Source of the DNA: Halobacillus naozhouensis
GTDB lineage: Bacteria; Bacillota; Bacilli; Bacillales; Halobacillaceae
Direction: 5' to 3'
Length of the DNA stretch: 17,876 nucleotides
NCBI RefSeq assembly: GCF_029714185.1
Contig: NZ_CP121672.1
Span: 1 to 17,876, forward strand
Below, piece after piece: positions 6,956-13,457 of this stretch (position 1 is its first letter; the number at the start of each line of letters is the position of its first letter). The notes under the pieces are model-generated. The model had not been told where the DNA came from. It worked only from the letters and a program-made list of their open reading frames with translations, and made no database searches. Both the position numbers and the translations under genes were made by a program.

Positions 6956-7048
6956 TTATTTTTTTAAGCCAGCTATAAAGCCGACAAATGCGGAACCAAT
7001 AATTACAACAATGGCAATCAAGCCTGCTATAAGATCAGTTGAAATCAT
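6956..7048 (-). CDS. Membrane micro-protein (30 aa)
   Basis: Translation begins MISTDLIAGLIAIVVIIGSA and ends FVGFIAGLKK: a single membrane helix with two lysines at the end. The ATG touches the stop of the preceding 48-aa gene (TAAATG). AAGGGGGG, ten bases upstream, is a good ribosome site lying inside that gene's last codons. Such coupling argues that the reading frame is real despite its size. No homologue is recalled; possibly a small structural subunit of the channel. Confidence 0.6.
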   Translation of the reverse strand: MISTDLIAGLIAIVVIIGSAFVGFIAGLKK

Positions 7049-7195
7049 TTAAAATTTACCCCCCTTTAGGGAACGAGAAGCTAAGGGAGCTGTTACCCAT
7101 AATATAAATAACTCAAGCCAACTTTTGACGTACATGCTGACAAGCACCGCACTAGATAGGGCCATAAACAGAGCCAAAACGATAGTAATTGTCAT
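7049..7195 (-). CDS. Membrane micro-protein resembling a VirB6 segment (48 aa)
   Basis: Two hydrophobic stretches: TIVLALFMALSSAVLVSMYV and WLELFILWVTAPLAS. The start follows a near-perfect AAAGGAGG. A TAATCATCTAT element lies 25 bases before the start. The second stretch matches part of the VirB6-like protein of this same plasmid, which reads WAQLIILWVMAPLAAS: ILWV, APLA, the leading W and the L are shared in register. That could mean the micro-protein packs against, or was copied from, the VirB6 channel. Short hydrophobic matches can also arise by chance. Confidence 0.65.
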   Translation of the reverse strand: MTITIVLALFMALSSAVLVSMYVKSWLELFILWVTAPLASRSLKGGKF

Positions 7196-7219
7196 TAAAA
7201 ATTCCTCCTTTTTATTGTA

Positions 7220-7229
7220 TAGATGATTA
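7220..7229 (-). promoter_or_regulatory. TAATCATCTAT element, site 2
   Basis: The minus strand reads TTAATCATCTATACAATA and is followed within ten bases by the AAAGGAGG of the 48-aa gene. It lies inside the short gap after the 55-aa gene. Confidence 0.6.
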
Positions 7230-7234
7230 AATGG

Positions 7235-7402
7235 TTAGCTTCTAAACACATCCTTTACGGCTCTCCATGCAAGCATCCATAAACGAAACATGCTATCAAA
7301 AGAATTTGAGATCATTTTGAAAACCATATAAAGAAACAATCCTAATGCAAGAAATCCTCCGAATAGTAACGCTGCAACTTCTAAAAACTCTGAAGCGCTC
7401 AC
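7235..7402 (-). CDS. Small membrane protein with GTG start (55 aa)
   Basis: Begins GTG AGC GCT; AAAGGGGGTGAT eight bases upstream is a long match to the anti-Shine-Dalgarno sequence, which decides the GTG start. The protein has one membrane helix (LEVAALLFGGFLALGLFLYM) and an amphipathic, aromatic and basic tail (MFRLWMLAWRAVKDVFRS). The start codon overlaps the stop of the upstream RHH gene by one base, so the pair is coupled. No family recognised. Confidence 0.65.
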   Translation of the reverse strand: MSASEFLEVAALLFGGFLALGLFLYMVFKMISNSFDSMFRLWMLAWRAVKDVFRS

Positions 7403-7560
7403 TATTTATCACCCCCTTTGTGCTTTTTTAGGTACTGGATTAATGCAAGCTCAACAATTTCCCGCTTCTTCATTCCGTTTTCCAGGGCATAAAGTGACAT
7501 TTCATAGAAAACCTTTTTATTAATGGTTGCTGTTAAATTCGCTTCTTCCTTTGGCTGCAT
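7402..7560 (-). CDS. Tiny ribbon-helix-helix protein, first gene of T4SS operon (52 aa)
   Basis: Residues about 8-45 fit a complete RHH (MetJ/Arc/CopG) unit: strand NLTATINKK, helix VFYEMSLYALENG, turn with MKKRE, helix IVELALIQYL. RHH proteins bind DNA as dimers through the strand. As the first gene of the T4SS operon it is a natural autoregulator, and an element TAATCATCTAT lies 43 bases before its start. The start follows GGAAGGGAGGGGG. Whether this or the larger RHH protein at 7716 binds that element cannot be told from sequence. Confidence 0.75.
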   Translation of the reverse strand: MQPKEEANLTATINKKVFYEMSLYALENGMKKREIVELALIQYLKKHKGGDK

Positions 7561-7602
7561 TTTATTATCCCCCTCCCTTCCATGTTATGTTGTTTTAATG
7601 TA

Positions 7603-7612
7603 TAGATGATTA
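7603..7612 (-). promoter_or_regulatory. TAATCATCTAT element, site 3
   Basis: Minus strand TATAATCATCTATACATTA. Together with the following AAAAC it differs by one base from site 5 over 21 bp. It lies just downstream of the predicted start of the T4SS operon transcript. Confidence 0.65.
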
Positions 7613-7630
7613 TATTTCTTCTTGTTTCCA

Positions 7631-7659
7631 ATATTACATGGTTACATTAAACAATGCAA
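7631..7659 (-). promoter_or_regulatory. Putative T4SS operon promoter
   Basis: On the minus strand TTGCAT (7659-7654), a 17-base spacer and TAATAT (7636-7631). The predicted start near 7624 puts the site 3 element about 12-21 bases into the transcript, a position suited to repression. Confidence 0.45.
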
Positions 7660-7681
7660 GCATTATTTTCAGACAATTTTA

Positions 7682-7708
7682 AAAGGCTGCTCACCTGGAG
7701 CAACCTTT
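7682..7708 (-). terminator. Terminator after the tandem-RHH gene
   Basis: AAAGG-C-TGCTC (7682-7692) pairs with GAGCA-A-CCTTT (7698-7708) across loop ACCTG, with one mismatch. On the minus strand the stem runs into CCTTTTAAAATT. It lies eight bases past the stop codon and would separate this gene from the T4SS operon. Confidence 0.55.
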
Positions 7709-7715
7709 AACCGAT

Positions 7716-8369
7716 TTAAAATATTTTGTTTTCGCTCATGAAAGCCTCATATAGGCAGGATTCAATATAAAAATGGAGCGGAACCCCTTTTTCTGTAGAT
7801 CCTTCATGTGCTACCTCATAAATATGTAGCGGAATTGTAACAGAAAAAGGCTCTTTCCCTTCGCCTGGAAGGTCTGGAATCCCCTCATATACTCCATTTT
7901 CAATTGATTCTCCAATAAGAAAGCTAATACTTAAATAATGATCCTCGGCATACTGATAGATCTTTTCTTTTAGAAGCTGATTGATTGGAACTGTTATTTT
8001 CCTGGTTTCTCCTTCACTTTCGATTAATGCCCGGTGCTGATCCGGCAGCTTCTCAAAATAATCAGATACAAGCAAACCGATAAAAGCCCCTTTTTTCATA
8101 TCGAACCGCTCTTTCAATTCATCCACTTTTTCAATTAAATGAACAGGCATAGAAATAGCAAAATGCTCTTTCTCCAGGATTACCGTACTTTCTAAATTCA
8201 ATATTTGTTCCTTTGTTATGTCGTTCTCAAATTGGTTAGAAATCGCGTACATAATCATAGCAGCTTGTGACACTCCTAAATTATTAGAAGCTGCTAATAT
8301 TCGTTTTTTCGCTTTTTCTGACAATTTGATTGAAACTCTCCTGGTGTCTCCCCGGTTTAATCTTGGCAC
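7716..8369 (-). CDS. Protein of four tandem ribbon-helix-helix units (217 aa)
   Basis: Four segments share the strand-helix-helix pattern of an RHH domain. Their strands are RRVSIKLS (10-17), HFAISMPV (69-76), TRKITVPIN (122-130) and PFSVTIPL (174-181). Their second helices are SQAAMIMYAISNQFE, KKGAFIGLLVSDYFE, SISFLIGESIENGVYE and PLHFYIESCLYEAF. Units recur every 52-59 residues. Normal RHH proteins have one unit and pair up; four in one chain would give two internal pairs. The start is GTG, chosen because GGAGGG precedes it and the sequence continues RLNRGD. A clear promoter (8405-8433) places a TAATCATCTAT element at its transcription start, which suggests autoregulation. Divergent from the mobilisation operon; likely a transfer repressor or relaxosome protein. 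Confidence 0.8.
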   Translation of the reverse strand: MPRLNRGDTRRVSIKLSEKAKKRILAASNNLGVSQAAMIMYAISNQFENDITKEQILNLESTVILEKEHFAISMPVHLIEKVDELKERFDMKKGAFIGLLVSDYFEKLPDQHRALIESEGETRKITVPINQLLKEKIYQYAEDHYLSISFLIGESIENGVYEGIPDLPGEGKEPFSVTIPLHIYEVAHEGSTEKGVPLHFYIESCLYEAFMSENKIF

Positions 8370-8389
8370 GTAATCCCTCCTTTACCTTT

Positions 8390-8399
8390 TAATCATCTA
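8390..8399 (+). promoter_or_regulatory. TAATCATCTAT element, site 4
   Basis: The plus strand reads TTTTAATCATCTATCCCC. Relative to the tandem-RHH gene it is in the opposite orientation to the other sites, and it covers the predicted transcription start of that gene (about 8398). Confidence 0.6.
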
Positions 8400-8404
8400 T
8401 CCCC

Positions 8405-8433
8405 ATTTTAGAGTATTCTTAACCGTTGCTCAA
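8405..8433 (-). promoter_or_regulatory. Promoter of the tandem-RHH gene
   Basis: Minus strand TTGAGC (8433-8428), a 17-base spacer, TAAAAT (8410-8405). Confidence 0.55.
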
Positions 8434-8488
8434 ATACCTCCAAATGCACCCCAAAAGAGAGGGAAAAGCTAAATAAAATATAAGCTCT

Positions 8489-8591
8489 AACCCCATATTC
8501 CACCCTCGTATGAGGGGACGGCAGAGTTAAAACCATGCTTACGGCATGGTAAAAGCCATGCTGCGCATGGTCTGGGGTTTATGACTGCCGT
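8489..8591. repeat. Nested inverted repeats, probable core of oriT
   Basis: Outer arms AACCCCA (8489-8495) and TGGGGTT (8573-8579). A second, overlapping pair is ACGGCAG (8518-8524) and CTGCCGT (8585-8591). Inside are three hairpins: CCCTC/GAGGG (8503-8516), ACCATGC/GCATGGT (8532-8550) and CCATGC/GCATGG (8556-8570). The last two share CATGC and can also pair with each other. Single-stranded plasmid DNA would fold into a compact multi-hairpin here, as many oriT regions do. Confidence 0.55.
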
Positions 8592-8595
8592 TTTG

Positions 8596-8624
8596 TTGAT
8601 TTTCATACAGTAATCATTTATACT
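8596..8624 (+). promoter_or_regulatory. Putative promoter of the mobilisation operon
   Basis: TTGATT (8596-8601), a 17-base spacer, TATACT (8619-8624). The predicted start is near 8631, giving a leader of about 117 bases that contains the site 5 element. Confidence 0.5.
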
Positions 8625-8692
8625 TGATTTTAAGCATAGTATAACGTATGAAGTAGGGCAAAATACAGCCTTACTTATTTATTACAACGTTT

Positions 8693-8702
8693 TAATCATC
8701 TA
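8693..8702 (+). promoter_or_regulatory. TAATCATCTAT element, site 5
   Basis: TTTAATCATCTATGCATTA, 46 bases before the start of the RHH accessory gene. Near-identical over 21 bp to site 3 ahead of the T4SS operon. Confidence 0.65.
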
Positions 8703-8747
8703 TGCATTAAAACAACCAAAATAAAAAGGTAAAAGGAGTGTTTAAAA

Positions 8748-9224
8748 ATGGCTGTTAAAGCTAGAAAAACTTATTCCCTTGATAGTGAATTGGCTTCCAA
8801 GTTTGAGCAGATTTGCAAAGAGAAGGATATACCTTACTCAACCATGATAGAAAGATTACTCGAACAATTGATAACAAAGAATGATGAATTGTTCGTTGAT
8901 GAACTTTACGCTCCGCGGATCTCTGGCATGGTTGAAAGTGCTGTTAAAAAGGAGGTGGACCGGTTAGCAAAGATGGTTTATAACAACCATGTTGATACAA
9001 ACGCGGTACTAATTGGAATCCCTTCTCTCTATAAAAAGATTCAAAAAGGAATGGAGGAATCCCTGGTTAATTACATGAACCCTCAATTACTCCAGGATGA
9101 CATATCCCCGCTGTATGCAGGATTCGTTTATGGTGAACATGGAGTGCAAATGATTAATTCATTACGAAACAAATCAAGAGAAGATATTCAAGAAAGAAAA
9201 CGAAACTCCAGGAAAGGAAAATGA
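8748..9224 (+). CDS. RHH relaxosome accessory protein (158 aa)
   Basis: Residues 3-42 form one RHH unit: strand ARKTYSLDSELA, helix SKFEQICKEKDI, helix YSTMIERLLEQLI. A helical domain and a basic tail (RNKSREDIQERKRNSRKGK) follow. An RHH protein encoded directly before a relaxase is the usual arrangement of MobC/TraY-like accessory factors, which bend oriT DNA and recruit the relaxase. The start follows AAAAGGAG nine bases upstream. Its stop lies five bases before the relaxase ATG, so the two are coupled. Confidence 0.8.
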   Translation: MAVKARKTYSLDSELASKFEQICKEKDIPYSTMIERLLEQLITKNDELFVDELYAPRISGMVESAVKKEVDRLAKMVYNNHVDTNAVLIGIPSLYKKIQKGMEESLVNYMNPQLLQDDISPLYAGFVYGEHGVQMINSLRNKSREDIQERKRNSRKGK

Positions 9225-9228
9225 ATGA

Positions 9229-9879
9229 ATGTTTTCTATCAGTTATACAAAAAAACTCAGTGACGCGAAACAGAACGGAAGGTATATTTGCTTCCGGGAG
9301 CGTTACGGAAAAGAGGAGAATTTAGGAGTATTTAACGATAAAACAGATAACGCCAACATTCATAAATTCAATAAGGATCTAGAGGATAAAAAAACACAAC
9401 ATCCCTCTGTTGCTGTAGCTCATAAAATGCTCTTTTCTATGTCCGGGGATGAATGGAACAGATCAGGATTTGAACCTGGAGACTTTCAAACACTTGTTAG
9501 AAATGTAATGAAGGATTATGAACAGCAAACAGGCAAGAGACTAACCTGGATAGCAGCAGAACATAGAACTCCAGGTCATCCTCATGTGCATGTTTTAGTT
9601 AAATCAGTTTATCACGATAAAGACGGTGTACCTTATCGCCTCAAGTTTGATAAAGATGATAGCAATTTTTTAAAAAATTCATTCCAACGAGAAAAGAACT
9701 ATTTAAGAGGCTTTGAGGTTGAAAGACCTGACAAGACACACGAATACAAGCCAACGCGAAATCATGGAAAGCGGGCCACTAATGACATAACTAAAAGCCT
9801 GTTGAACCATGTATTAAACGAAATGAGGCAAGCAGAACGGGAAATGGAGAGAGAAAGACAAAATGAAAGGGATAGATAA
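9229..9879 (+). CDS. Short MOBL-like relaxase (216 aa)
   Basis: Nicks one strand at oriT and stays attached to the 5' end through a tyrosine. The decisive motif is EHRTPGHPHVHVLV, with E111 and histidines 112, 117, 119 and 121, preceded by LTWIAA. The upstream HKMLFSMSGDEWNRSG stretch (65-80) also resembles the MOBL family of pLS20. Candidate catalytic tyrosines are Y6, Y19 and Y26 in the N-terminal segment. MOBL relaxases such as that of pLS20 are around 400 aa, so this one is essentially the nicking domain alone, ending in a charged helix (EMRQAEREMERERQNERD). There is no sign of a frameshift after the stop: the next frame is a separate small ORF. Confident as a relaxase, moderate on the family. 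Confidence 0.8.
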   Translation: MFSISYTKKLSDAKQNGRYICFRERYGKEENLGVFNDKTDNANIHKFNKDLEDKKTQHPSVAVAHKMLFSMSGDEWNRSGFEPGDFQTLVRNVMKDYEQQTGKRLTWIAAEHRTPGHPHVHVLVKSVYHDKDGVPYRLKFDKDDSNFLKNSFQREKNYLRGFEVERPDKTHEYKPTRNHGKRATNDITKSLLNHVLNEMRQAEREMERERQNERDR

Positions 9880-9884
9880 ACAAG

Positions 9885-9980
9885 ATGGAATTTATACTCG
9901 TTATGATCTTTGCTTTTACTGCTAATATCTATAGTTATTTTCAAATAAAGAAAGGAGTTTTTACAAATGAAGATAGATAA
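9885..9980 (+). CDS. Possible membrane micro-protein before the coupling protein (31 aa)
   Basis: Begins MEFILVMIFAFTANIYSYFQ: one membrane helix, then IKKGVFTNEDR. It fills the gap between relaxase and coupling protein and overlaps the latter's start by 14 bp. The only ribosome site, AAAGGG, is about 14 bases upstream, so translation would be weak or coupled to the relaxase stop. Because the coupling protein has only weakly hydrophobic N-terminal helices, a small membrane partner is conceivable. It may also be a chance frame. Confidence 0.35.
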   Translation: MEFILVMIFAFTANIYSYFQIKKGVFTNEDR

Positions 9981-11892
9981 GAAAAAGCTGTTATCCTCTT
10001 TAGGTACTAACGGCCTGGTTATAGGGGGAGCGGATTACATCCTAGGAGCTGCCATTAAATACATTCCTAAGTATCTACACGTTGCAGCGGATCCGGAAAA
10101 GGCTCAACAAATGGGGGTGAATATCCTTCATGAATATGTTTTAAACCCTGGCAACGCTTTATCAATCGCTTTAGAGCACCCTCAATTACAATATGCTGCT
10201 GCTGCCGCCTTTTTTGGACTAACGATTAAAGATATGATCCAACATAAAGATCATAAAGTTGAAAGTGCCGCTGATTATGGAGCTTTTGGAACGTCTAATT
10301 TCTTAACACACAAAGAAATAGAGAAGGATGCACAAGATTTTTCATTGTCGCTCAATACTCCAGGTACAATAATCGGAATGACCGACAACAAGCCGCTGCT
10401 CCATGTTGAATCAAGCTATAAAAATAGAAATGTCGCGGTGTTTGGTATTTCCGGCACTCAAAAATCTAAGTCATTCATAATTCCAAACATATTAAACACT
10501 TCTAAGGATTCCATCATTGTTACGGATCCAAAAGGTGAGCTCTACGAACAAACAGCGGAAGCAAAGAGAAAACAAGGTTATAAAGTACACTTAATTAGCT
10601 TCCTGGAGAATGAAAGTAAAAGCTCTGATCGTTATAACCCGCTTGATTATGTAAAAAGTGAATCTGAAGCTGATGAATTAGCTTTTTCATTGGTTGTAAA
10701 TGCTAACGGACTACCCGCTAACGGTGATATGTTCTGGATCAATTCAGAAGCTGACGTAATATCAACCATGATTCAATATGTTAAACACTTCTTACCAAAA
10801 GAACAGCAGCATTTAGGAAGCGTTTATAATATCCTGGTGAGCGGTGAAAAGAAAATAACAAAGCTCTTTTCAGAAATAAAAGATTCACACATTGTTAAAC
10901 GCTCATTCAATGGATCTTATAAAACAAAAGAGGATAAAATGAAAGGTCAAATAGTGGGCGGTGCTGCCTCTGCTTTGAAGCTTTGGAAGCTCGATGAAAT
11001 AAGGGATTTAACCTATAAAACAGATATTAACTTTGAGGACATAGGAAAAGAAAAAACGATTGTTTATGTAAGAATACCGATTGCTAAGAAAAACGCGCGG
11101 CCGCTTGTAGCAACATTCTTTAATCAAATGTTCGATAGCTTTTATTCCCTGGGTGACAGGAACAACGGTAAACTACCGAACCCGGTTAGGCTGCTGCTTG
11201 ATGAATTTAACAACATTGGAACTATCCCCTTATTTGAAGAAAGGCTATCTACAACCAGGAGTTATAAAATATATGTGTCTATGGTCATTCAATCCCTGGA
11301 GCAGCTGCGAGATAGATACGGAAAAGGAAAAGCCGCTGAAATCATGGATAACTGCGACACTACTATGTTTTTAGGAACCAACGATGAGGAAGCAAAGGAA
11401 TATTTCAGTAAAAAGTTAGGCACTACAACAATCCGTATTCAATCAGAATCAGAACAAAAAAATGATAAAGGGGAATCTTTGGGAGAATCAAGAAATTATG
11501 TTCAAAGACCGCTCCTAACTACTGAAGAACTAGGAAGATTACCGGACCATCAATCACTTGTATTTATGAGAGGTAAAAAGCCAATGAAACTAAATAAAGC
11601 TTTTTATACTCAATTAGATCAACTTAACTCAATGGTTGATAAACCAACAAATCTATATGATTATGAAGCTCCTTTAAGAAATGATTATGAGGTTTTTGTG
11701 CCTGGAGAAGTTAAGATAAAAGACAAGAAAGAAGCAGCTGCAACCGCTGATCCGGCAGCTGAAGAAATAACGGATAGTGAACAGCTAGAAATGAAGGAGA
11801 AAAATAAATCATTGGTTGCTGTTGCAGCGGATCCACTAGATGAAAACCCGGATAAACAGGATAATCAGGAAGTTGATGGATTTGAAATTTAA
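9967..11892 (+). CDS. VirD4-type coupling protein (641 aa)
   Basis: The DNA-pumping ATPase that links the relaxosome to the channel. It has two weak N-terminal hydrophobic stretches (about 12-37 and 70-88). Walker A is GISGTQKS (160-167), then VTDPKGELYEQ (185-195) and Walker B LLLDEFNNIG (409-418). The C-terminal half has the usual SLEQLRDRYG, NCDTTMFLG and LVFMRGKKPMKLNKAFYTQ. The P-loop is unusual: the glycine just before the catalytic lysine is Gln165 (codon CAA at 10459-10461). The last 70 residues are acidic and Ala-rich, probably disordered. AAAGGAG sets the start. Belongs to the TrsK/VirD4 class. Confidence 0.93.
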   Translation: MKIDKKKLLSSLGTNGLVIGGADYILGAAIKYIPKYLHVAADPEKAQQMGVNILHEYVLNPGNALSIALEHPQLQYAAAAAFFGLTIKDMIQHKDHKVESAADYGAFGTSNFLTHKEIEKDAQDFSLSLNTPGTIIGMTDNKPLLHVESSYKNRNVAVFGISGTQKSKSFIIPNILNTSKDSIIVTDPKGELYEQTAEAKRKQGYKVHLISFLENESKSSDRYNPLDYVKSESEADELAFSLVVNANGLPANGDMFWINSEADVISTMIQYVKHFLPKEQQHLGSVYNILVSGEKKITKLFSEIKDSHIVKRSFNGSYKTKEDKMKGQIVGGAASALKLWKLDEIRDLTYKTDINFEDIGKEKTIVYVRIPIAKKNARPLVATFFNQMFDSFYSLGDRNNGKLPNPVRLLLDEFNNIGTIPLFEERLSTTRSYKIYVSMVIQSLEQLRDRYGKGKAAEIMDNCDTTMFLGTNDEEAKEYFSKKLGTTTIRIQSESEQKNDKGESLGESRNYVQRPLLTTEELGRLPDHQSLVFMRGKKPMKLNKAFYTQLDQLNSMVDKPTNLYDYEAPLRNDYEVFVPGEVKIKDKKEAAATADPAAEEITDSEQLEMKEKNKSLVAVAADPLDENPDKQDNQEVDGFEI

Positions 11893-11924
11893 TCAACTAT
11901 ACCTAAAAGGGAGGAATGAAAAAC

Positions 11925-12746
11925 ATGATTACCGAATGGATAAATGATTACCTTATTGATTGGATGGAAGGCATGCTGCAAGGAGCCTGGAAACTGATAG
12001 AAAAATTCACCCTATCCGAAACAAACTTTTCAGAAACTGGAGTTATAGGGGAGGTGCAACAATGGTTTTTAATTTCTTCGATTAGTATCACTACTTTATT
12101 TATTATTTTCAACCTTATGAAGCAAATGACCGCTATGTTAGGAGGTTATACAAACAGATCCATTACAGAAATAGTTATGAAAGGAATCTTTGGTGTTACC
12201 TTTGCTTACGCTGCCCCCTGGCTTCTCATTAACATCCTGTTAAAAGTAGCAAACGCCTTTACTGCTGTTTTTATAGCAAAGGGAATAAATATTGACTCAC
12301 TTAAAAAGATCATGGATATTACTAACGATGTTTCAACGGCTATGGTTTGGTGTTTGTTGGCTATGTGTATTGCTTTTGTATGGCTCATGTTCCAATACAT
12401 TATAAGATGGGCGCAATTGATTATTTTATGGGTTATGGCTCCTTTAGCAGCCTCCACAATGGTTAATGAAGAAATGAACGTTTTCCCTGCATGGTGGAGA
12501 GAGGCCGCTGCTATTGCATTTATGCAGCCGCTCCAGGTTATGATCCTATACTTTGTTGTAAACCTTGTGGGGAGCGCTCAAAAAATGGAGGATATGTTTT
12601 TAGCTTTAGGATTAATGTTTGTTGTGATTGTATCCCCTTCCTGGTTACGAAAATTCCTTTATTCAACTGGAGCAGGAAAAAGCATGATAAGCGCGGCAGG
12701 GGGAGCCGGAAAAATGGCTATGATGAAACTAATGTATAAACGATAG
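11925..12746 (+). CDS. VirB6/TrbL-like polytopic channel protein (273 aa)
   Basis: After an amphipathic N-terminus (WINDYLIDWMEGMLQGAWKL) come about five membrane helices: near 45-63, 84-108, 137-162, 164-174 with IILWVMAPLAAS, and 188-240. The ending is SAAGGAGKMAMMKLM. This is the plan of VirB6/TrbL/TrsL proteins, which form the inner-membrane core of the channel. An ATG at 11916 is also in frame, but it is only two bases from GGGAGG; the ATG at 11925 has correct spacing and is preferred. It follows the coupling protein, as in the trs cluster. Confidence 0.8.
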   Translation: MITEWINDYLIDWMEGMLQGAWKLIEKFTLSETNFSETGVIGEVQQWFLISSISITTLFIIFNLMKQMTAMLGGYTNRSITEIVMKGIFGVTFAYAAPWLLINILLKVANAFTAVFIAKGINIDSLKKIMDITNDVSTAMVWCLLAMCIAFVWLMFQYIIRWAQLIILWVMAPLAASTMVNEEMNVFPAWWREAAAIAFMQPLQVMILYFVVNLVGSAQKMEDMFLALGLMFVVIVSPSWLRKFLYSTGAGKSMISAAGGAGKMAMMKLMYKR

Positions 12747-12760
12747 GAAGGGATGTTTAC

Positions 12761-13375
12761 ATGTTAAAGCATTTTAAAAAAGATCTTAAAATACTTGCGG
12801 TGATTATCGTTGCTTCTTTGCTTATGGCCTTGATTGTAACAGCAACCCTTAACAAAATTTATGTAGAAAGTGAACCCGAAATATCCAGGGCGGCAAATGA
12901 AGCTGCCCCGGATCCTTCTATAACTATGGAGGATGTTAAACAGGTAAAAGAATATACCAGGGATTTCTTTTTAACCTTTGAGGAAGGTAAATCAATAAAA
13001 GAAAAGCTCTATAATGAGCTAACATTCCAATACTTCAGCAAAGACTTTTTAGAGAATCAATTTCCCGCTGATAAAAGCGCTTTGTTTTTTAAATACAGAT
13101 GGAACTTTGTAAGCGAAACAACCGGACTAAACGAACAGCAGAAACCTACAGTAATCAAAACGGGAGCGGTAAAGAGCTTTGAGATAGAGGAAATACAAAA
13201 AGACAACGTTAATCAAACTATAACTGCTTATGTACGAATGGATCTATTAAACCCTAATCAAAGGCATTGGATAGAGTGGAGGAATATACCGGGGGAAGGA
13301 TGGAAAATAAACGCCCTATCCTTTGTCGGATCTATAGAATCATTAAATCAACCGCTCTCACCTAAAAAATATTAA
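12761..13375 (+). CDS. VirB8-like T4SS protein B (204 aa)
   Basis: Basic cytoplasmic start, one membrane helix (residues 10-31, ILAVIIVASLLMALIVTATL), an acidic linker, then an extracellular alpha/beta domain (about 55-195) with ITAYVRMDLLNPNQRHWIEW and GWKINALSF near the end. This is the NTF2-like fold pattern expected of VirB8/TcpC proteins. Its plan matches the protein at 1921 without obvious sequence identity, so the plasmid appears to encode two channel scaffolds of this type. Last gene of the plus-strand transfer operon; a strong terminator follows at 13458. Assignment by architecture. Confidence 0.6.
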   Translation: MLKHFKKDLKILAVIIVASLLMALIVTATLNKIYVESEPEISRAANEAAPDPSITMEDVKQVKEYTRDFFLTFEEGKSIKEKLYNELTFQYFSKDFLENQFPADKSALFFKYRWNFVSETTGLNEQQKPTVIKTGAVKSFEIEEIQKDNVNQTITAYVRMDLLNPNQRHWIEWRNIPGEGWKINALSFVGSIESLNQPLSPKKY

Positions 13376-13457
13376 CGAGAATTGCATCTAACGGCCAACT
13401 ACCCACGAAAACAAAAGTAATTCGCTTGTATGGCGTTTCTCTGCATCATAAAATAAG

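Larger units (their letters stand above)
8370..8747. other. Gene-free region between divergent transfer genes; probable oriT
   Basis: A 378-bp non-coding segment immediately upstream of the relaxase operon, where origins of transfer normally lie. It has two TAATCATCTAT elements in the same orientation (8390 and 8693), a promoter on each strand, and a 100-bp block of nested inverted repeats at 8489-8591 (listed separately). The nick site itself cannot be assigned by eye. Confidence 0.6.

Noticed and set aside
8489..8591. tRNA-like cloverleaf
   Set aside because: Three arms inside an outer stem, but arm sizes, the invariant bases and a CCA end do not fit a tRNA; the context favours oriT.
11925..12746. 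Internal frames on both strands of the VirB6-like gene
   Set aside because: Overlapping frames lie wholly within a clear membrane-protein gene and lack ribosome sites.
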